64,000 bases of DNA. It comes from Leptospirales bacterium. GTDB lineage: Bacteria; Spirochaetota; Leptospiria; Leptospirales; Leptonemataceae. The translations under genes and the position numbers were made by a program. The notes under the pieces are model-generated. The model saw only the letters and a list, made by a program, of their open reading frames with translations. It was not told the DNA's origin and did not search any database. Location of the stretch: assembly GCA_019694685.1 (NCBI GenBank), contig JAIBBM010000010.1, forward strand, positions 27,569-91,568, in the 5' to 3' direction. Positions 8,976-17,746 of this stretch are shown piece by piece (position 1 is the stretch's first letter; every line of letters begins with the position of its first letter).

Positions 8976-10180
8976 AGCGTAATCAGCTGATCATCCTCGG
9001 ATCCATTTTAGTACTTCTCATCGTTGCTGTAGCATTCTTTCTCATTCGAGATGACAGCAAGAATCGTGACGCAGAAAGAGACTTGCTCTCTTCGCACAAG
9101 GATCCTACGATCAGCCCGGTTGGCCCGGAAGGCATTCCTATTGTAAATGAAGATCCACGCGAAGTGCTGGAGCGCTACGTGAAATGGGCTCAGTATCCGC
9201 CTACGTCTCGTCCTCTGCACGCAGGTATGGTGGATCTCACGGATCCTTACAACATGGATCGTCCGCCAGTCGGAGTGGTTGCAAAGCCTGCACAACAGTG
9301 TACTTCTGTAGATGGAATTCCAAGATGTGAAAAGCCAGCGGTGTTCTCAGATGTTCAGTGTAAGATGACCCCACAGGCCAGCATCTCTGTAGGGAAGGGT
9401 GATTTCAAGATCACTCTGAAATGCTTCAATAAAGAAGGCGTGAATCAGCCGTTAAACGGCGTTGTTCCCAAAGTCTATCGCAATCTATTCCGCAAAGACT
9501 ATCCATCTCTGCCTCCGGTTTCATTCGGAGATCGCGGCACAGATGGAGACGAAAAAGCAGGGGACCATGAATGGACGTTCATCGTTCGTCCTACTCAGCA
9601 AGATTGGGGCGATATGTTTCTCGAAGTGGATTTCGAAGTCGCTGGTTTCAAACACAATCAGCGCACCAGCTGGTTCAGTACACCTCACACTGTGGCAGAG
9701 TTCAGAGACGGAATTCAGGACTCCGTTCGCAACGGTCATCTGATTGTTTCTGTGCCAGTTGTAATTACAAAGAAAGGCTACTACAGCTTTGATGCGAACC
9801 TTCAGGGAACCACGGGGGATAAAGCGTTTGCCGCTACCTCTTCTGTAGAAGGAGATTTTGAGGCGGGAGCCCGCACGATTGATTTTCAATTCTGGGGAAA
9901 AGTTCTCCGCGATTCCGGAGTGGATGGTCCCTACGTCGTTCGCGAGATCAGAGGACGTCGCAACAATTCTCCAGTGACTCCTTCCATGGTGCGCAAAGCC
10001 CTGGCAGAAAATCGGGAGATTTCAGGAAACCATACAGAACCGCTCTGGGAATACATGAACATGGCTCCTAATTATACGACGAAGAGCTACTCCGCAGATG
10101 ACTTCTCCAAGGAAGAATGGAACTCAGAAGAGAAGAATCAGAGAATTGAGTTCTTAAAGAAGCAAGTGGAGCAGGAATAA
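8972..10180 (+). CDS. Membrane-anchored protein with choice-of-anchor-X-like domain
   Basis: A 402-residue protein with one N-terminal membrane segment (LIILGSILVLLIVAVAFFLI, residues 6-25) and the rest presumably periplasmic. The segment around residues 130-330 is beta-rich and resembles the choice-of-anchor X domain: GDRGTDGDEKAGDHEWT, VPVVITKKGYYSFDANL and SGVDGPYVVREI. Pairs of cysteines near residues 110-150 may be oxidised. It is coupled to the upstream regulator by an ATGA overlap and is followed after 77 bases by a secreted hydrolase gene; such proteins are often seen beside hydrolases of this type. Function unknown. Confidence 0.68.
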   Translation: MKRNQLIILGSILVLLIVAVAFFLIRDDSKNRDAERDLLSSHKDPTISPVGPEGIPIVNEDPREVLERYVKWAQYPPTSRPLHAGMVDLTDPYNMDRPPVGVVAKPAQQCTSVDGIPRCEKPAVFSDVQCKMTPQASISVGKGDFKITLKCFNKEGVNQPLNGVVPKVYRNLFRKDYPSLPPVSFGDRGTDGDEKAGDHEWTFIVRPTQQDWGDMFLEVDFEVAGFKHNQRTSWFSTPHTVAEFRDGIQDSVRNGHLIVSVPVVITKKGYYSFDANLQGTTGDKAFAATSSVEGDFEAGARTIDFQFWGKVLRDSGVDGPYVVREIRGRRNNSPVTPSMVRKALAENREISGNHTEPLWEYMNMAPNYTTKSYSADDFSKEEWNSEEKNQRIEFLKKQVEQE

Positions 10181-10257
10181 CTCGAGTCTGAAAAAGTAGT
10201 TGTCACGGCCAGAGTGCCGTGGCATTCTGAGCATTGTTAGATAGGGGGATATCTAAG

Positions 10258-11103
10258 ATGAGAAAACTCGTACTTCTGGGAGCATTGCTCCTGGCAGGCA
10301 GCGCAGAAGCTGCCACTTATAGACTCTTTGTTCACGGTAGATCCGGGGACAATCACTGTCAGCCAATCACAAGCACTGCCAGCGCCACAAACGACCACAA
10401 CAACTACTGGGGTGGAACAGTCACTGGTCTGGCCAACGTTCGTTATGTTGGTTTTGATGGGACTCAAAATGGCGGAGCATACAGCTGGAATTCCTGCGGA
10501 GCGCAGAAGCAGTTGAATGACGCGGTTCGCATTTTCTGCACAGGCGGAAACACATGCGAAATCTACACTCACTCTACAGGCGGCCTGGTCGCTGCTGCTT
10601 ATTTTGGTTTGAACAATCCGTCTGGACTCAGCATCAGCAGAATTCAACTGCTGGCGTCTGCAGCAGGTGGATCTGAACTAGCGGACATTTCTACGACTTA
10701 CCTTTCCTGGCTGGGCATCAAGACTCTCGGCGGTCAGCTCGATCAGTCTGTGAGCACACGCGGTGCAAGAAATGGTTTTAACCACAACAACGCAGGTGGT
10801 CGTACATTCTACACCACTTCCGGCGAAGGTTCTGACTACTGGAATCTCACCAGTCCTTTCCTTCCAGGAAAAGATGACGGCGTACTTGCCAATCACAGCC
10901 TCTGCAGCGTGAACTCAGTAACAGATGTCGGAGTTTCCTGTACTCGGGGAAGTGCAGCTATGAGCGAAAGCTATCGTTGTGGATTCCTGTGGCTGAGCAC
11001 TTGCCATAAATCTTACGGCCGCTGGACACCATACTACACTGTATACACCGGTGGCAGCAATCACTCACACGGAGATGCAAAAGCGGATTACAATCGTCGC
11101 TGA
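10258..11103 (+). CDS. Secreted alpha/beta-hydrolase, lipase-like
   Basis: A 281-residue exported protein. The start is the ATG at 10258, with GGGGGA nine bases upstream; the in-frame TTG at 10234 is rejected. A signal peptide (MRKLVLLGALLLAGSAEA) ends with an AEA-A cleavage site near residue 18. FVHGR near residue 24 fits an oxyanion-hole strand, and THSTGG near residue 106 is a nucleophile elbow with Thr-Gly-Gly rather than the commoner GxSxG. Asp in GKDDGVL and a C-terminal NHSHGD are candidate triad partners. At least eight Cys suggest disulfides. It ends the gene block, just before a strong terminator. Substrate unknown. Confidence 0.72.
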   Translation: MRKLVLLGALLLAGSAEAATYRLFVHGRSGDNHCQPITSTASATNDHNNYWGGTVTGLANVRYVGFDGTQNGGAYSWNSCGAQKQLNDAVRIFCTGGNTCEIYTHSTGGLVAAAYFGLNNPSGLSISRIQLLASAAGGSELADISTTYLSWLGIKTLGGQLDQSVSTRGARNGFNHNNAGGRTFYTTSGEGSDYWNLTSPFLPGKDDGVLANHSLCSVNSVTDVGVSCTRGSAAMSESYRCGFLWLSTCHKSYGRWTPYYTVYTGGSNHSHGDAKADYNRR

Positions 11104-11127
11104 TTGGATCTTTGATTGTAAGTCTGG

Positions 11128-11154
11128 AAAGCCGGCCTGGTGCCGGCTTTTTTT
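11128..11154 (+). terminator. Rho-independent terminator after the hydrolase gene
   Basis: A perfect nine-base stem (AAAGCCGGC at 11128-11136 and GCCGGCTTT at 11142-11150) with a five-base loop is followed by a T-run. It lies 24 bases after the hydrolase stop and would end the fliD-to-hydrolase transcription unit. Confidence 0.88.
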
Positions 11155-11243
11155 GTTTCTACCTTGTGTCACTCTCTAACGGTCTGTTTTTCTAGAGGGG
11201 CTTTTTTCATTTCGTAAATAGGCCTTTTTGGGCTTCTGGTCGA

Positions 11244-11621
11244 ATGGCCGAAGAGTTTCACTACCCGGCTCCGATTGACGTAGGTGAGGCGCCTACGCCT
11301 GGCAAATCCATTCTGGTGGAGCTTCCGAATCCTCCGTCTGGTTATGCAAAGGATGAAGCATTCGTCTTCACCCTCGAAGACGGACAGGTAGTAGGATATT
11401 TCAATCGGTGTTCGCATGTGCAGGTTCCACTGGACATGGGCGACGGAGATTTTTTGGATAGAAGCGGTTTCATTATGTGCAGAGTCCACGGTGCCCGGTA
11501 TGACCTGGTCACAGGAGACGCTTTGCTTGGCCCTGCCGTGAGAGGGCTGACAAGACTGGAACTGGCACTTCGTGACGGGCGTATTATCGTAACTGGATGG
11601 AAGAAAGGAAGACAGGCATGA
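11244..11621 (+). CDS. Rieske [2Fe-2S] ferredoxin-like protein
   Basis: A 125-residue soluble protein made of one Rieske domain. The ligands are visible as CSH (about residues 56-58) and CRVHGARYD (about residues 78-86), giving the C-x-H and C-x-x-H pattern; GPAVRGLTRLEL downstream is the usual third loop. It resembles small Rieske ferredoxins that feed electrons to oxygenases or desaturases. It is the first gene of an operon with a HAD-IB phosphatase (ATGA overlap), a LarA-like protein and an acyl-CoA reductase fusion, so a redox step in lipid metabolism is a reasonable inference. No oxygenase partner lies next to it. Confidence 0.87.
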   Translation: MAEEFHYPAPIDVGEAPTPGKSILVELPNPPSGYAKDEAFVFTLEDGQVVGYFNRCSHVQVPLDMGDGDFLDRSGFIMCRVHGARYDLVTGDALLGPAVRGLTRLELALRDGRIIVTGWKKGRQA

Positions 11622-12286
11622 AGGAAAAGGCAGCTGTATTTTACGATGTGGACGGCACACTCGTTCACACCAATATTTTGCACGTGTATGTATACTATGC
11701 AATGAGGTTGCCCAAGATTTCTGAAAAGGCGCGAAAAGTACTGCTGATGCTCCTTTTTACGCCGCTCTATATGCTCATCGATCAGATGAGTAGAACAGTT
11801 TTTAATAAACTCTTCTATAGAAACTACAAAGGAATGCCGGAAGAAAGGCTTCGCATTCTGGGCAAGGAACTTGTGCGCGAAGGGCTTATGCCAAACGTGT
11901 ATCGCGATGCAATGGAAAGAATCAAGAAAGCTAAAAAAATGAAACTAACTCAGGTTCTGGTTACAGGCTCTCTTGATTTTGCAATGAAGCAATTTGCAAA
12001 AGAGCTTGGGATAGACCATGTCATTGCAAATCAGCTGGAAATGAAGGCAGGAATTGCCACAGGAGTGCTCGTGCCTCCGATTCTTGCCGGGCGCGAAAAA
12101 CTCAAAGCAATGAAGGATTTTGCCGCGCGCGAAAATGTGGATCTGTCGCGCTCCTATGCGTTTGCGGACTCCAAATATGATCTCGAAATGCTAGAAGCAG
12201 TCGGATATCCGGTTGCGGTAAACCCGGACGCGGGGCTGCGCAAGATCGCAGAATCCCGCGGATGGCCAATCGTAAGTTTTACTTAG
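11618..12286 (+). CDS. HAD-IB family hydrolase
   Basis: Haloacid-dehalogenase-fold phosphatase. The 222-residue protein begins at the ATG overlapping the Rieske stop (ATGA); the ATG at 11597 is less likely. Motif I is FYDVDGTLVHTN (nucleophile Asp and general acid Asp), motif II is LVTGS, and motif III/IV is FADSKYDLEML. The helical cap between motifs I and II is typical of the IB group, which includes phosphoserine-phosphatase-like enzymes and proteins fused to or encoded beside acyltransferases. Two hydrophobic stretches (residues about 25-60) may contact membrane. Lipid phosphate substrates are plausible given the neighbouring PlsC domain, but unproven. Confidence 0.85.
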   Translation: MKEKAAVFYDVDGTLVHTNILHVYVYYAMRLPKISEKARKVLLMLLFTPLYMLIDQMSRTVFNKLFYRNYKGMPEERLRILGKELVREGLMPNVYRDAMERIKKAKKMKLTQVLVTGSLDFAMKQFAKELGIDHVIANQLEMKAGIATGVLVPPILAGREKLKAMKDFAARENVDLSRSYAFADSKYDLEMLEAVGYPVAVNPDAGLRKIAESRGWPIVSFT

Positions 12287-12305
12287 TTTTTTAAGCAGGA
12301 AGAAC

Positions 12306-13991
12306 ATGGCAGAAAAAACACCCGCAGCTGAACTACCTATAGAAGAACATGTAAAAGTAGTGCATTCGCGTCTACTCCGCGAGAAGCCGGCACCTTACGT
12401 ACCCAAAGGTGAAGACGATCCTGAAGTAGTCACCATTCGGCCGGGTGCGGCAAAGAGGGCGATGTTCTCCGGAGAGGATATTGTAGAAATCGATCTACCC
12501 GTAGGTTCACGCGTCATTTATCCCAAAGCCCCGATCCGCGGTCTTCCAGATCCAGACGAAGCGATTCGCCATGCCTTGATGCATCCCGAAAAGATGAATC
12601 CTCTTCCTCATTATTTGAAACCAGGGATGAAAGTGACCATCTGCATCGATGATATTTCTCTCCCCCTACCGCCCATGGAACGCCCGGATATGCGAGAGAG
12701 AATTCTCCATATCGTTCTTGAGTATCTGGACAACGCTGGCGTAACAGATGTTCATTTGATCGTGGCCACTGCGTTTCATCGTCGCATGACGGATGGAGAG
12801 ATTCGTAGAATGGTGGGCCCTGAGATCTTCAAACGCTTTCATCCGGATCGTCTCTACAATCATGACGCGGAAAACAAAGAAGGAATGAAATGGCTGGGCC
12901 ACGCTGAAAAAGGAGAAGCGGTAGAAATCAATCGACGCGCTGCGGAAAGTGACCTGATCATTTACGTGAACATCAATTTTGTGCCAATGAACGGAGGACA
13001 CAAGTCCGTTGCGACGGGTCTTGCCGGTTATAAAACTCTGCGCGAACATCATGATCCGGAAGTAATCGCGAATTGCAATTCCTATATGGATCCGGACGGT
13101 TCTGAACTGGCTCGCTCCAACAAAAGAGTAGGGTCGTTCATCGAGGCAAGAATCCCGATCTTTCATATTGAATCTGCTCTCAACAACAGAATGTTCAAGG
13201 GTCCTCTTCAATTTCTTTCGAAGAACGAAGACGACTTCAACGCAGTGGAAAAGAGGGCCATGACTGCTCTCAAGCAGAGTCTCAAAAGGATGACTCCGGA
13301 CATTAAGCGAAAGATATTTCAGAGAGTGTATGCTCCTTATGAGCCGATCGCGGTTTATGCGGGTCAGGTGGATTCAGTGCACGACCGCATTTTACGTGCG
13401 AGTCGCAGGCAGTACACTGTGCGAATTCGCGGGCAGGCGGATGTGCTCATCATGGGAATTCCATTTGTGAGTCCGTACTCAGTGAACTCGATTCTCAATC
13501 CACTCCTTGTTCAGGTGATGGCGCTGGGGTATCTCTATCATCTTTATGAAGGAGGAGTTCCACTTCTGCGTGACGGAGGTACTCTGATCCTCTTTCATCC
13601 ATGCAGAGACGAATTCGATCCAAAGCATCATCCGAGTTACATTGAATTCTTCCATAGAATTCTGCCCGAAGGTACAGACTCGCTCACACTGCAGAAGAAG
13701 TACGAAAGAGAATTCGCCACGAATCCAGACTACATCAAGATGTATCGCGAAGGCAATGCGTATCACGGAGTTCATCCGTTCTATATGTGGTACTGGGGAG
13801 AGACAGGGCGTAGAAAGGTAGGGCAGGTGATTGCAGTCGGAGCAGAAGACAAGCACGTCCCTGAAAGAATGGGATGGCAGAATGCAACTACATTCGAAGC
13901 GGCGCTCGAAATGGCAAAAAAGTCCGTTGGTCCAAATCCAAATATTGTAATGCTGCACCAGCCACCAGTGGTTGTTGCGCGACTGGTCTAA
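12306..13991 (+). CDS. LarA-like (DUF2088, lactate-racemase family) protein
   Basis: A 561-residue protein related to the nickel-pincer lactate racemase LarA but much longer than its about 425 residues. Seen by eye: TAFHRRMT with His158 at the LarA His108 position, GGHKSVATGLAGYKTLREHH with Lys233 at the cofactor-lysine position and His248/249 at the nickel-ligand position. Two expected residues look lost: the Arg of DxTRPxP (here DDISLPLPP, Leu119) and the His ten residues before the lysine (here Ile223). The C-terminal 200 residues do not look like LarA. No larB, larC or larE lies in the window. It sits 19 bases after the HAD-IB gene and 3 bases before the reductase/acyltransferase gene. 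Alignment positions are from memory of the family. Confidence 0.72.
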   Translation: MAEKTPAAELPIEEHVKVVHSRLLREKPAPYVPKGEDDPEVVTIRPGAAKRAMFSGEDIVEIDLPVGSRVIYPKAPIRGLPDPDEAIRHALMHPEKMNPLPHYLKPGMKVTICIDDISLPLPPMERPDMRERILHIVLEYLDNAGVTDVHLIVATAFHRRMTDGEIRRMVGPEIFKRFHPDRLYNHDAENKEGMKWLGHAEKGEAVEINRRAAESDLIIYVNINFVPMNGGHKSVATGLAGYKTLREHHDPEVIANCNSYMDPDGSELARSNKRVGSFIEARIPIFHIESALNNRMFKGPLQFLSKNEDDFNAVEKRAMTALKQSLKRMTPDIKRKIFQRVYAPYEPIAVYAGQVDSVHDRILRASRRQYTVRIRGQADVLIMGIPFVSPYSVNSILNPLLVQVMALGYLYHLYEGGVPLLRDGGTLILFHPCRDEFDPKHHPSYIEFFHRILPEGTDSLTLQKKYEREFATNPDYIKMYREGNAYHGVHPFYMWYWGETGRRKVGQVIAVGAEDKHVPERMGWQNATTFEAALEMAKKSVGPNPNIVMLHQPPVVVARLV

Positions 13992-13994
13992 GGT

Positions 13995-16757
13995 ATGGCA
14001 AAGAAGAAAACCACAGTTGAGTCTCATGATTTTTCCGTTCTGGAAACTTTGAGAGGAAAGACGTTATTCGTCATTGGTGGCACAGGCTTCCTGGGTCGCG
14101 TTATGTTGTACTACTTTGTGAAGTACGTTCCAGACGTGAAGCTTGTCCTTCTGGTGCGACCAACGCACGGACGTACTGGCCAGGACAGGCTGGAGAAGGA
14201 AGTCTTGAATTCGCCTGTTTTTACAACCAATCCGGAAGACAAAGACTTGCGCAAGCGCGCTCTGGCAATGATTGAAGTTGTGGATGGGGACGCCACTCGT
14301 CCTGGTCTTGGAATTCCTTCTGAAAAATCAGCAAAGATTGCAGAACGAATTGATGCAGTGTTGAATACTGCGGGCAATGTTGAATTTAATCCTCCACTGG
14401 ATCTGAGTCTGAGCGCCAATACGCTGGCCACCATGCAGGCTCTAGAGTTTGCAGAAAGCACGCGAGGAAAAAAGTACGTTCACATATCTACCTGTTATGT
14501 GGCAGACCGCACGGTGCATCGCGACTACGCTCCTGAAATTCCTGTTGCATCCACCATTGTAACTTCCCGCGGCAACGAAATCAGAATCGATGTGCAAAAA
14601 GAGATCGAAGCATCTCGCGCGAAAATAGAAGAACTAAAAGCAGAGTTCGATGGGGAACCAAGGATGGCTGAGTTTCGCGAACGGGCCGCCAGAGAGCTCA
14701 AGAAGATGGGCCGCGCAGACGGCGATCGAATGGTAGACAAGATAGCCAAAAACATTCGCACATTTGAACTCCGCGAAGCACTCACGCGAGCAGGCAAGGA
14801 GCGCGCAGAGAGAATCAATCGTCCTAACGTCTACACATACACAAAGACTCTGGCAGAGCTTCTGGTTCTCGCAAAAACGGAAGTAGAGTCAGTGATTGTT
14901 CGTCCGTCCATCGTAGAGGCGTCCGTTCGCACACCGTTTGTCGGCTGGAATGAGGGCATTCAAGGTTCTGCTCCGATCATTTTCATGATGCACCGCGGAC
15001 ACAGAATGATTCCTTCTCTATCGAAGAATCCAGGTGAAAGAGAAGATGCTGTGCTCGATTTGATTCCGGTCGATTTCGTTGCAGCGGGAACCATTCTAGC
15101 GCTAAGTGCACTTCTTCGTGGCAAGGCGCGTCAGGTGTATCAACTCGCGGCGGGACCCATTCGCACGCCCATGACCATCACTCGCTGTCTTCATATATCG
15201 CAGACTACGCTGCGTGACTTGATTCGTGAAGAAGACACCGGTCTTAAAAGATGGGCACGGTTGAATATGCAGGCCGTCACTGTTTCACGCGATACGTTCG
15301 AGAAGTTCTCGAGTCCGCGCACTTTGAAAGTTCTGGAGAAACTAAAGAGCAGAACAGAAGAGATGGAAGAGAAAGCGTCCGGTCCGGCGCAGAGAATTCT
15401 TTCGTCGGTCTCACGAAACATCAACAAGTTTTACAACGTGAGCATGCTGAAGAACAGGATGTTTCAGGAATTCATGCCGTTCATCAATCATGGATTTCCT
15501 ATCTTTCAGAATCGAAACGCAATTGAACTGTGTCAGGAATTGCCGGCGGAAGAGCGAAGTATTTTTCAGTTCAATCCGCACGAGCTCGATTACATCGAAT
15601 ATTTTTCAGAGATTCATATCCCGGGTGTAGTAAAGTTTGTTTTTCCGGTTCTGGAAAAGAGATTTCAGGCGGCACTCAAAGCAGGAGGCGATTCGAGCGA
15701 CAAAGGAGTGTTCGAAGCGTTTCGTTCTCTGTTCACTGGCGGAGACTTCCGCGAAAAGTTCGAGCGTTTGAAGGATGCCGCCACCTCCGGCAGCTCGAAG
15801 AAAGCGGAATCAAAGGCGTCCGAGTCGAGTTCGAAAACACAGAAGGAAAAGACTCATTATCTTGCTGTGCATGCTCCCAGGTTTGAGGCCGGGCATCTCA
15901 AAGATTGGAAAGATGAGAATCTCCATTCCTTCGCAGACCATGTTGAATTGATCACGGGCGTTCGCATTGGAGTGCCAGAACTCAGGGAGCTTCGCACTCC
16001 CGCGAGACTGGAGTCCTACGTAGAAAAAGTGCTCGCAGAAAAGCCACCGGCACCAGGCAAACCATTTCGCTTCAAGCTACCCAAAGATGGATTGAATATC
16101 CCGGGATGGGCTGCCGATCCGACGAGAGGTTTCCTGTATCGCCTTCAGATGTGGTTCTATAAGAATGTGCTCCACACTACAATTCGTGGTCAGAAAAATA
16201 TTCCGTGGAACAATCATCACGTCATCGTTGTATCCAATCATTCGAGTCATCTGGACTACGGTCTCGTTCAGTATTCGCTCGGAAAATTTGGACAGCACAT
16301 GGGAATTCTCGCCGCTCGCGATTATTTCTACACGAATTTCTGGAAGTCCACATTCTTTACCCACTTGATGACTACGATTCCTGTGGAAAGAGAAGCGCAG
16401 GGTGGTTACGGCCAGGCATTGAAGCATGCGATTTCATTTCTAAATAAGGGCGGCCCGCTCTTGATTTTTCCAGAAGGAACCAGGTCCGACGACGGACAAA
16501 TTCAGCCATTCAAACACGGCCTTGGTTACCTGGTGCATCATACCAGGGCCGACGTTCTTCCGGTTCAGATTTCTGGAACACACAAAGCTCTTCCCAAAGG
16601 CGCGACTCTCCTTCGCGGAAGAAAAGTGTCCGTGCAAATTGGAAATGTCATTTCGTATGAGGATCTGGAAGAAGATACAAAAGGACTTTCTCCCACCAAG
16701 ACATACGACGTGATCGCAAAGAAAATCGAAAGAGCAGTCCGTTCAGGAACTCATTGA
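13995..16757 (+). CDS. Fatty acyl-CoA reductase (SDR) fused to PlsC acyltransferase
   Basis: A 920-residue bifunctional protein. Residues about 20-400 form an extended SDR of the NAD_binding_4 (male-sterility, acyl-CoA reductase) type: GGTGFLG at 28-34, and the catalytic YxxxK at Tyr280/Lys284. The middle part (about 400-690) is not recognised and ends in a Ser/Lys/Glu linker. Residues about 730-910 are a PlsC-type acyltransferase with NHSSHLD (HxxxxD) near 747 and PEGTRSDDG near 825. The fusion could make a fatty alcohol or aldehyde and acylate an alcohol, as in wax or ether-lipid routes; that is inference. It ends the operon and converges on the SDR gene at 16781. Confidence 0.85.
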   Translation: MAKKKTTVESHDFSVLETLRGKTLFVIGGTGFLGRVMLYYFVKYVPDVKLVLLVRPTHGRTGQDRLEKEVLNSPVFTTNPEDKDLRKRALAMIEVVDGDATRPGLGIPSEKSAKIAERIDAVLNTAGNVEFNPPLDLSLSANTLATMQALEFAESTRGKKYVHISTCYVADRTVHRDYAPEIPVASTIVTSRGNEIRIDVQKEIEASRAKIEELKAEFDGEPRMAEFRERAARELKKMGRADGDRMVDKIAKNIRTFELREALTRAGKERAERINRPNVYTYTKTLAELLVLAKTEVESVIVRPSIVEASVRTPFVGWNEGIQGSAPIIFMMHRGHRMIPSLSKNPGEREDAVLDLIPVDFVAAGTILALSALLRGKARQVYQLAAGPIRTPMTITRCLHISQTTLRDLIREEDTGLKRWARLNMQAVTVSRDTFEKFSSPRTLKVLEKLKSRTEEMEEKASGPAQRILSSVSRNINKFYNVSMLKNRMFQEFMPFINHGFPIFQNRNAIELCQELPAEERSIFQFNPHELDYIEYFSEIHIPGVVKFVFPVLEKRFQAALKAGGDSSDKGVFEAFRSLFTGGDFREKFERLKDAATSGSSKKAESKASESSSKTQKEKTHYLAVHAPRFEAGHLKDWKDENLHSFADHVELITGVRIGVPELRELRTPARLESYVEKVLAEKPPAPGKPFRFKLPKDGLNIPGWAADPTRGFLYRLQMWFYKNVLHTTIRGQKNIPWNNHHVIVVSNHSSHLDYGLVQYSLGKFGQHMGILAARDYFYTNFWKSTFFTHLMTTIPVEREAQGGYGQALKHAISFLNKGGPLLIFPEGTRSDDGQIQPFKHGLGYLVHHTRADVLPVQISGTHKALPKGATLLRGRKVSVQIGNVISYEDLEEDTKGLSPTKTYDVIAKKIERAVRSGTH

Positions 16758-16780
16758 TATTCCTGAGCGACTGAATCGAA

Positions 16781-17746
16781 TCAAGGCATCGCGCGAATGA
16801 AATCGATCGTGTCTCGCAGCGTTTCGCGCGCGGGGCGCGTATTGAATCCGAGCTCTTCTTTCGCGCGCGTCGCATCCACGTACCAGTAAAGGGAGGCCAT
16901 CTTCATAGATTCTGCGTCTGGCAGAAAGGATGGCTCTCCGAGAAGTTTCACTATGCTGGACCCTATGTCTAGAATCGATTTATTGAGCTGCTTTGTGGGA
17001 GCGCGAACTCCGGACACTTCTTCCATTTCGCGCACAAACCTGGCCATGCTCCAGTTCTCTGCAGTCAGCAGGTAAGTGCGAGGGAGAGGGGCGATTTTTC
17101 GCACAGCCGCTTCTACGAATGCAGCCGCCGTGTCTCTTGCGTCCACGAAGGAGATCCCGCCCGCCGGGATGACAGGAAACTTTTTATCAAGGAACGCTTT
17201 TACATCTCCGGTGGAACTGAGACGATGATCCCCTGGGCCAAGTAGAAGGGAAGGTCGCAGACAAACGAGCTCTAGATCGCTCGATTTTGCAAAGTCCATC
17301 GCGAGTTTCTCTTGATAGATCTTACTTCTGTAGTACGCGAATTCAGATGCAACTGCCATCGCATACGGGCTGTTATCGTCTGCGGTTCTCTCATCTTCAA
17401 AGATTCCAACCGTGCCAGATGTGGATGCGAGCACCACTCTGCGCACTCCAGCTTTTTTTGCTCCCTCAAGAATGGCGCGAGTCCCTTCAATATGAAGCCT
17501 CATCATTTTCTCTGCATCCGCCTTCTGGCGACTGACCATTCCTGCCAGGTGAAATAGAACATCAGCACCTTTTAAAAAGGCGGCAATCCCCGCCGGATCA
17601 GGTTCGAGAAGATCTCCTTCAAAGTGTTCTACGGATGGTGGAACAATGGTCCGCGAGAGTGCGCGCACGGTTGCTCCCCTCGAAAGAGAAGCTTCCACAA
17701 GATGTCTGCCTAGAAACCCGGTTGCTCCGGTAACAGCCCAGATCAT
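16781..17746 (-). CDS. NAD-dependent epimerase/dehydratase (extended SDR)
   Basis: A 321-residue SDR starting at the ATG of MIWAVTGATGFLG; the longer frame upstream is discarded since this ATG overlaps the preceding DUF2231 stop (ATGA). The dinucleotide-binding GATGFLGRHL is at residues 7-16. LAGMVSRQ matches the usual HxAA strand region and YYRSKIYQE gives the YxxxK catalytic pair near residues 148-152; ASTSGTVG supplies the Ser. It resembles 3-beta-hydroxysteroid dehydrogenase/isomerase and dihydroflavonol-reductase-like enzymes. Convergent with the reductase/acyltransferase gene, 23 bases apart. Substrate unknown. Confidence 0.82.
   Translation of the reverse strand: MIWAVTGATGFLGRHLVEASLSRGATVRALSRTIVPPSVEHFEGDLLEPDPAGIAAFLKGADVLFHLAGMVSRQKADAEKMMRLHIEGTRAILEGAKKAGVRRVVLASTSGTVGIFEDERTADDNSPYAMAVASEFAYYRSKIYQEKLAMDFAKSSDLELVCLRPSLLLGPGDHRLSSTGDVKAFLDKKFPVIPAGGISFVDARDTAAAFVEAAVRKIAPLPRTYLLTAENWSMARFVREMEEVSGVRAPTKQLNKSILDIGSSIVKLLGEPSFLPDAESMKMASLYWYVDATRAKEELGFNTRPARETLRDTIDFIRAMP

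Noticed and set aside
10204..10221. Hairpin CACGGC/GCCGTG before the hydrolase gene
   Set aside because: Short six-base stem with no T-run; could be chance and is not counted as a terminator.
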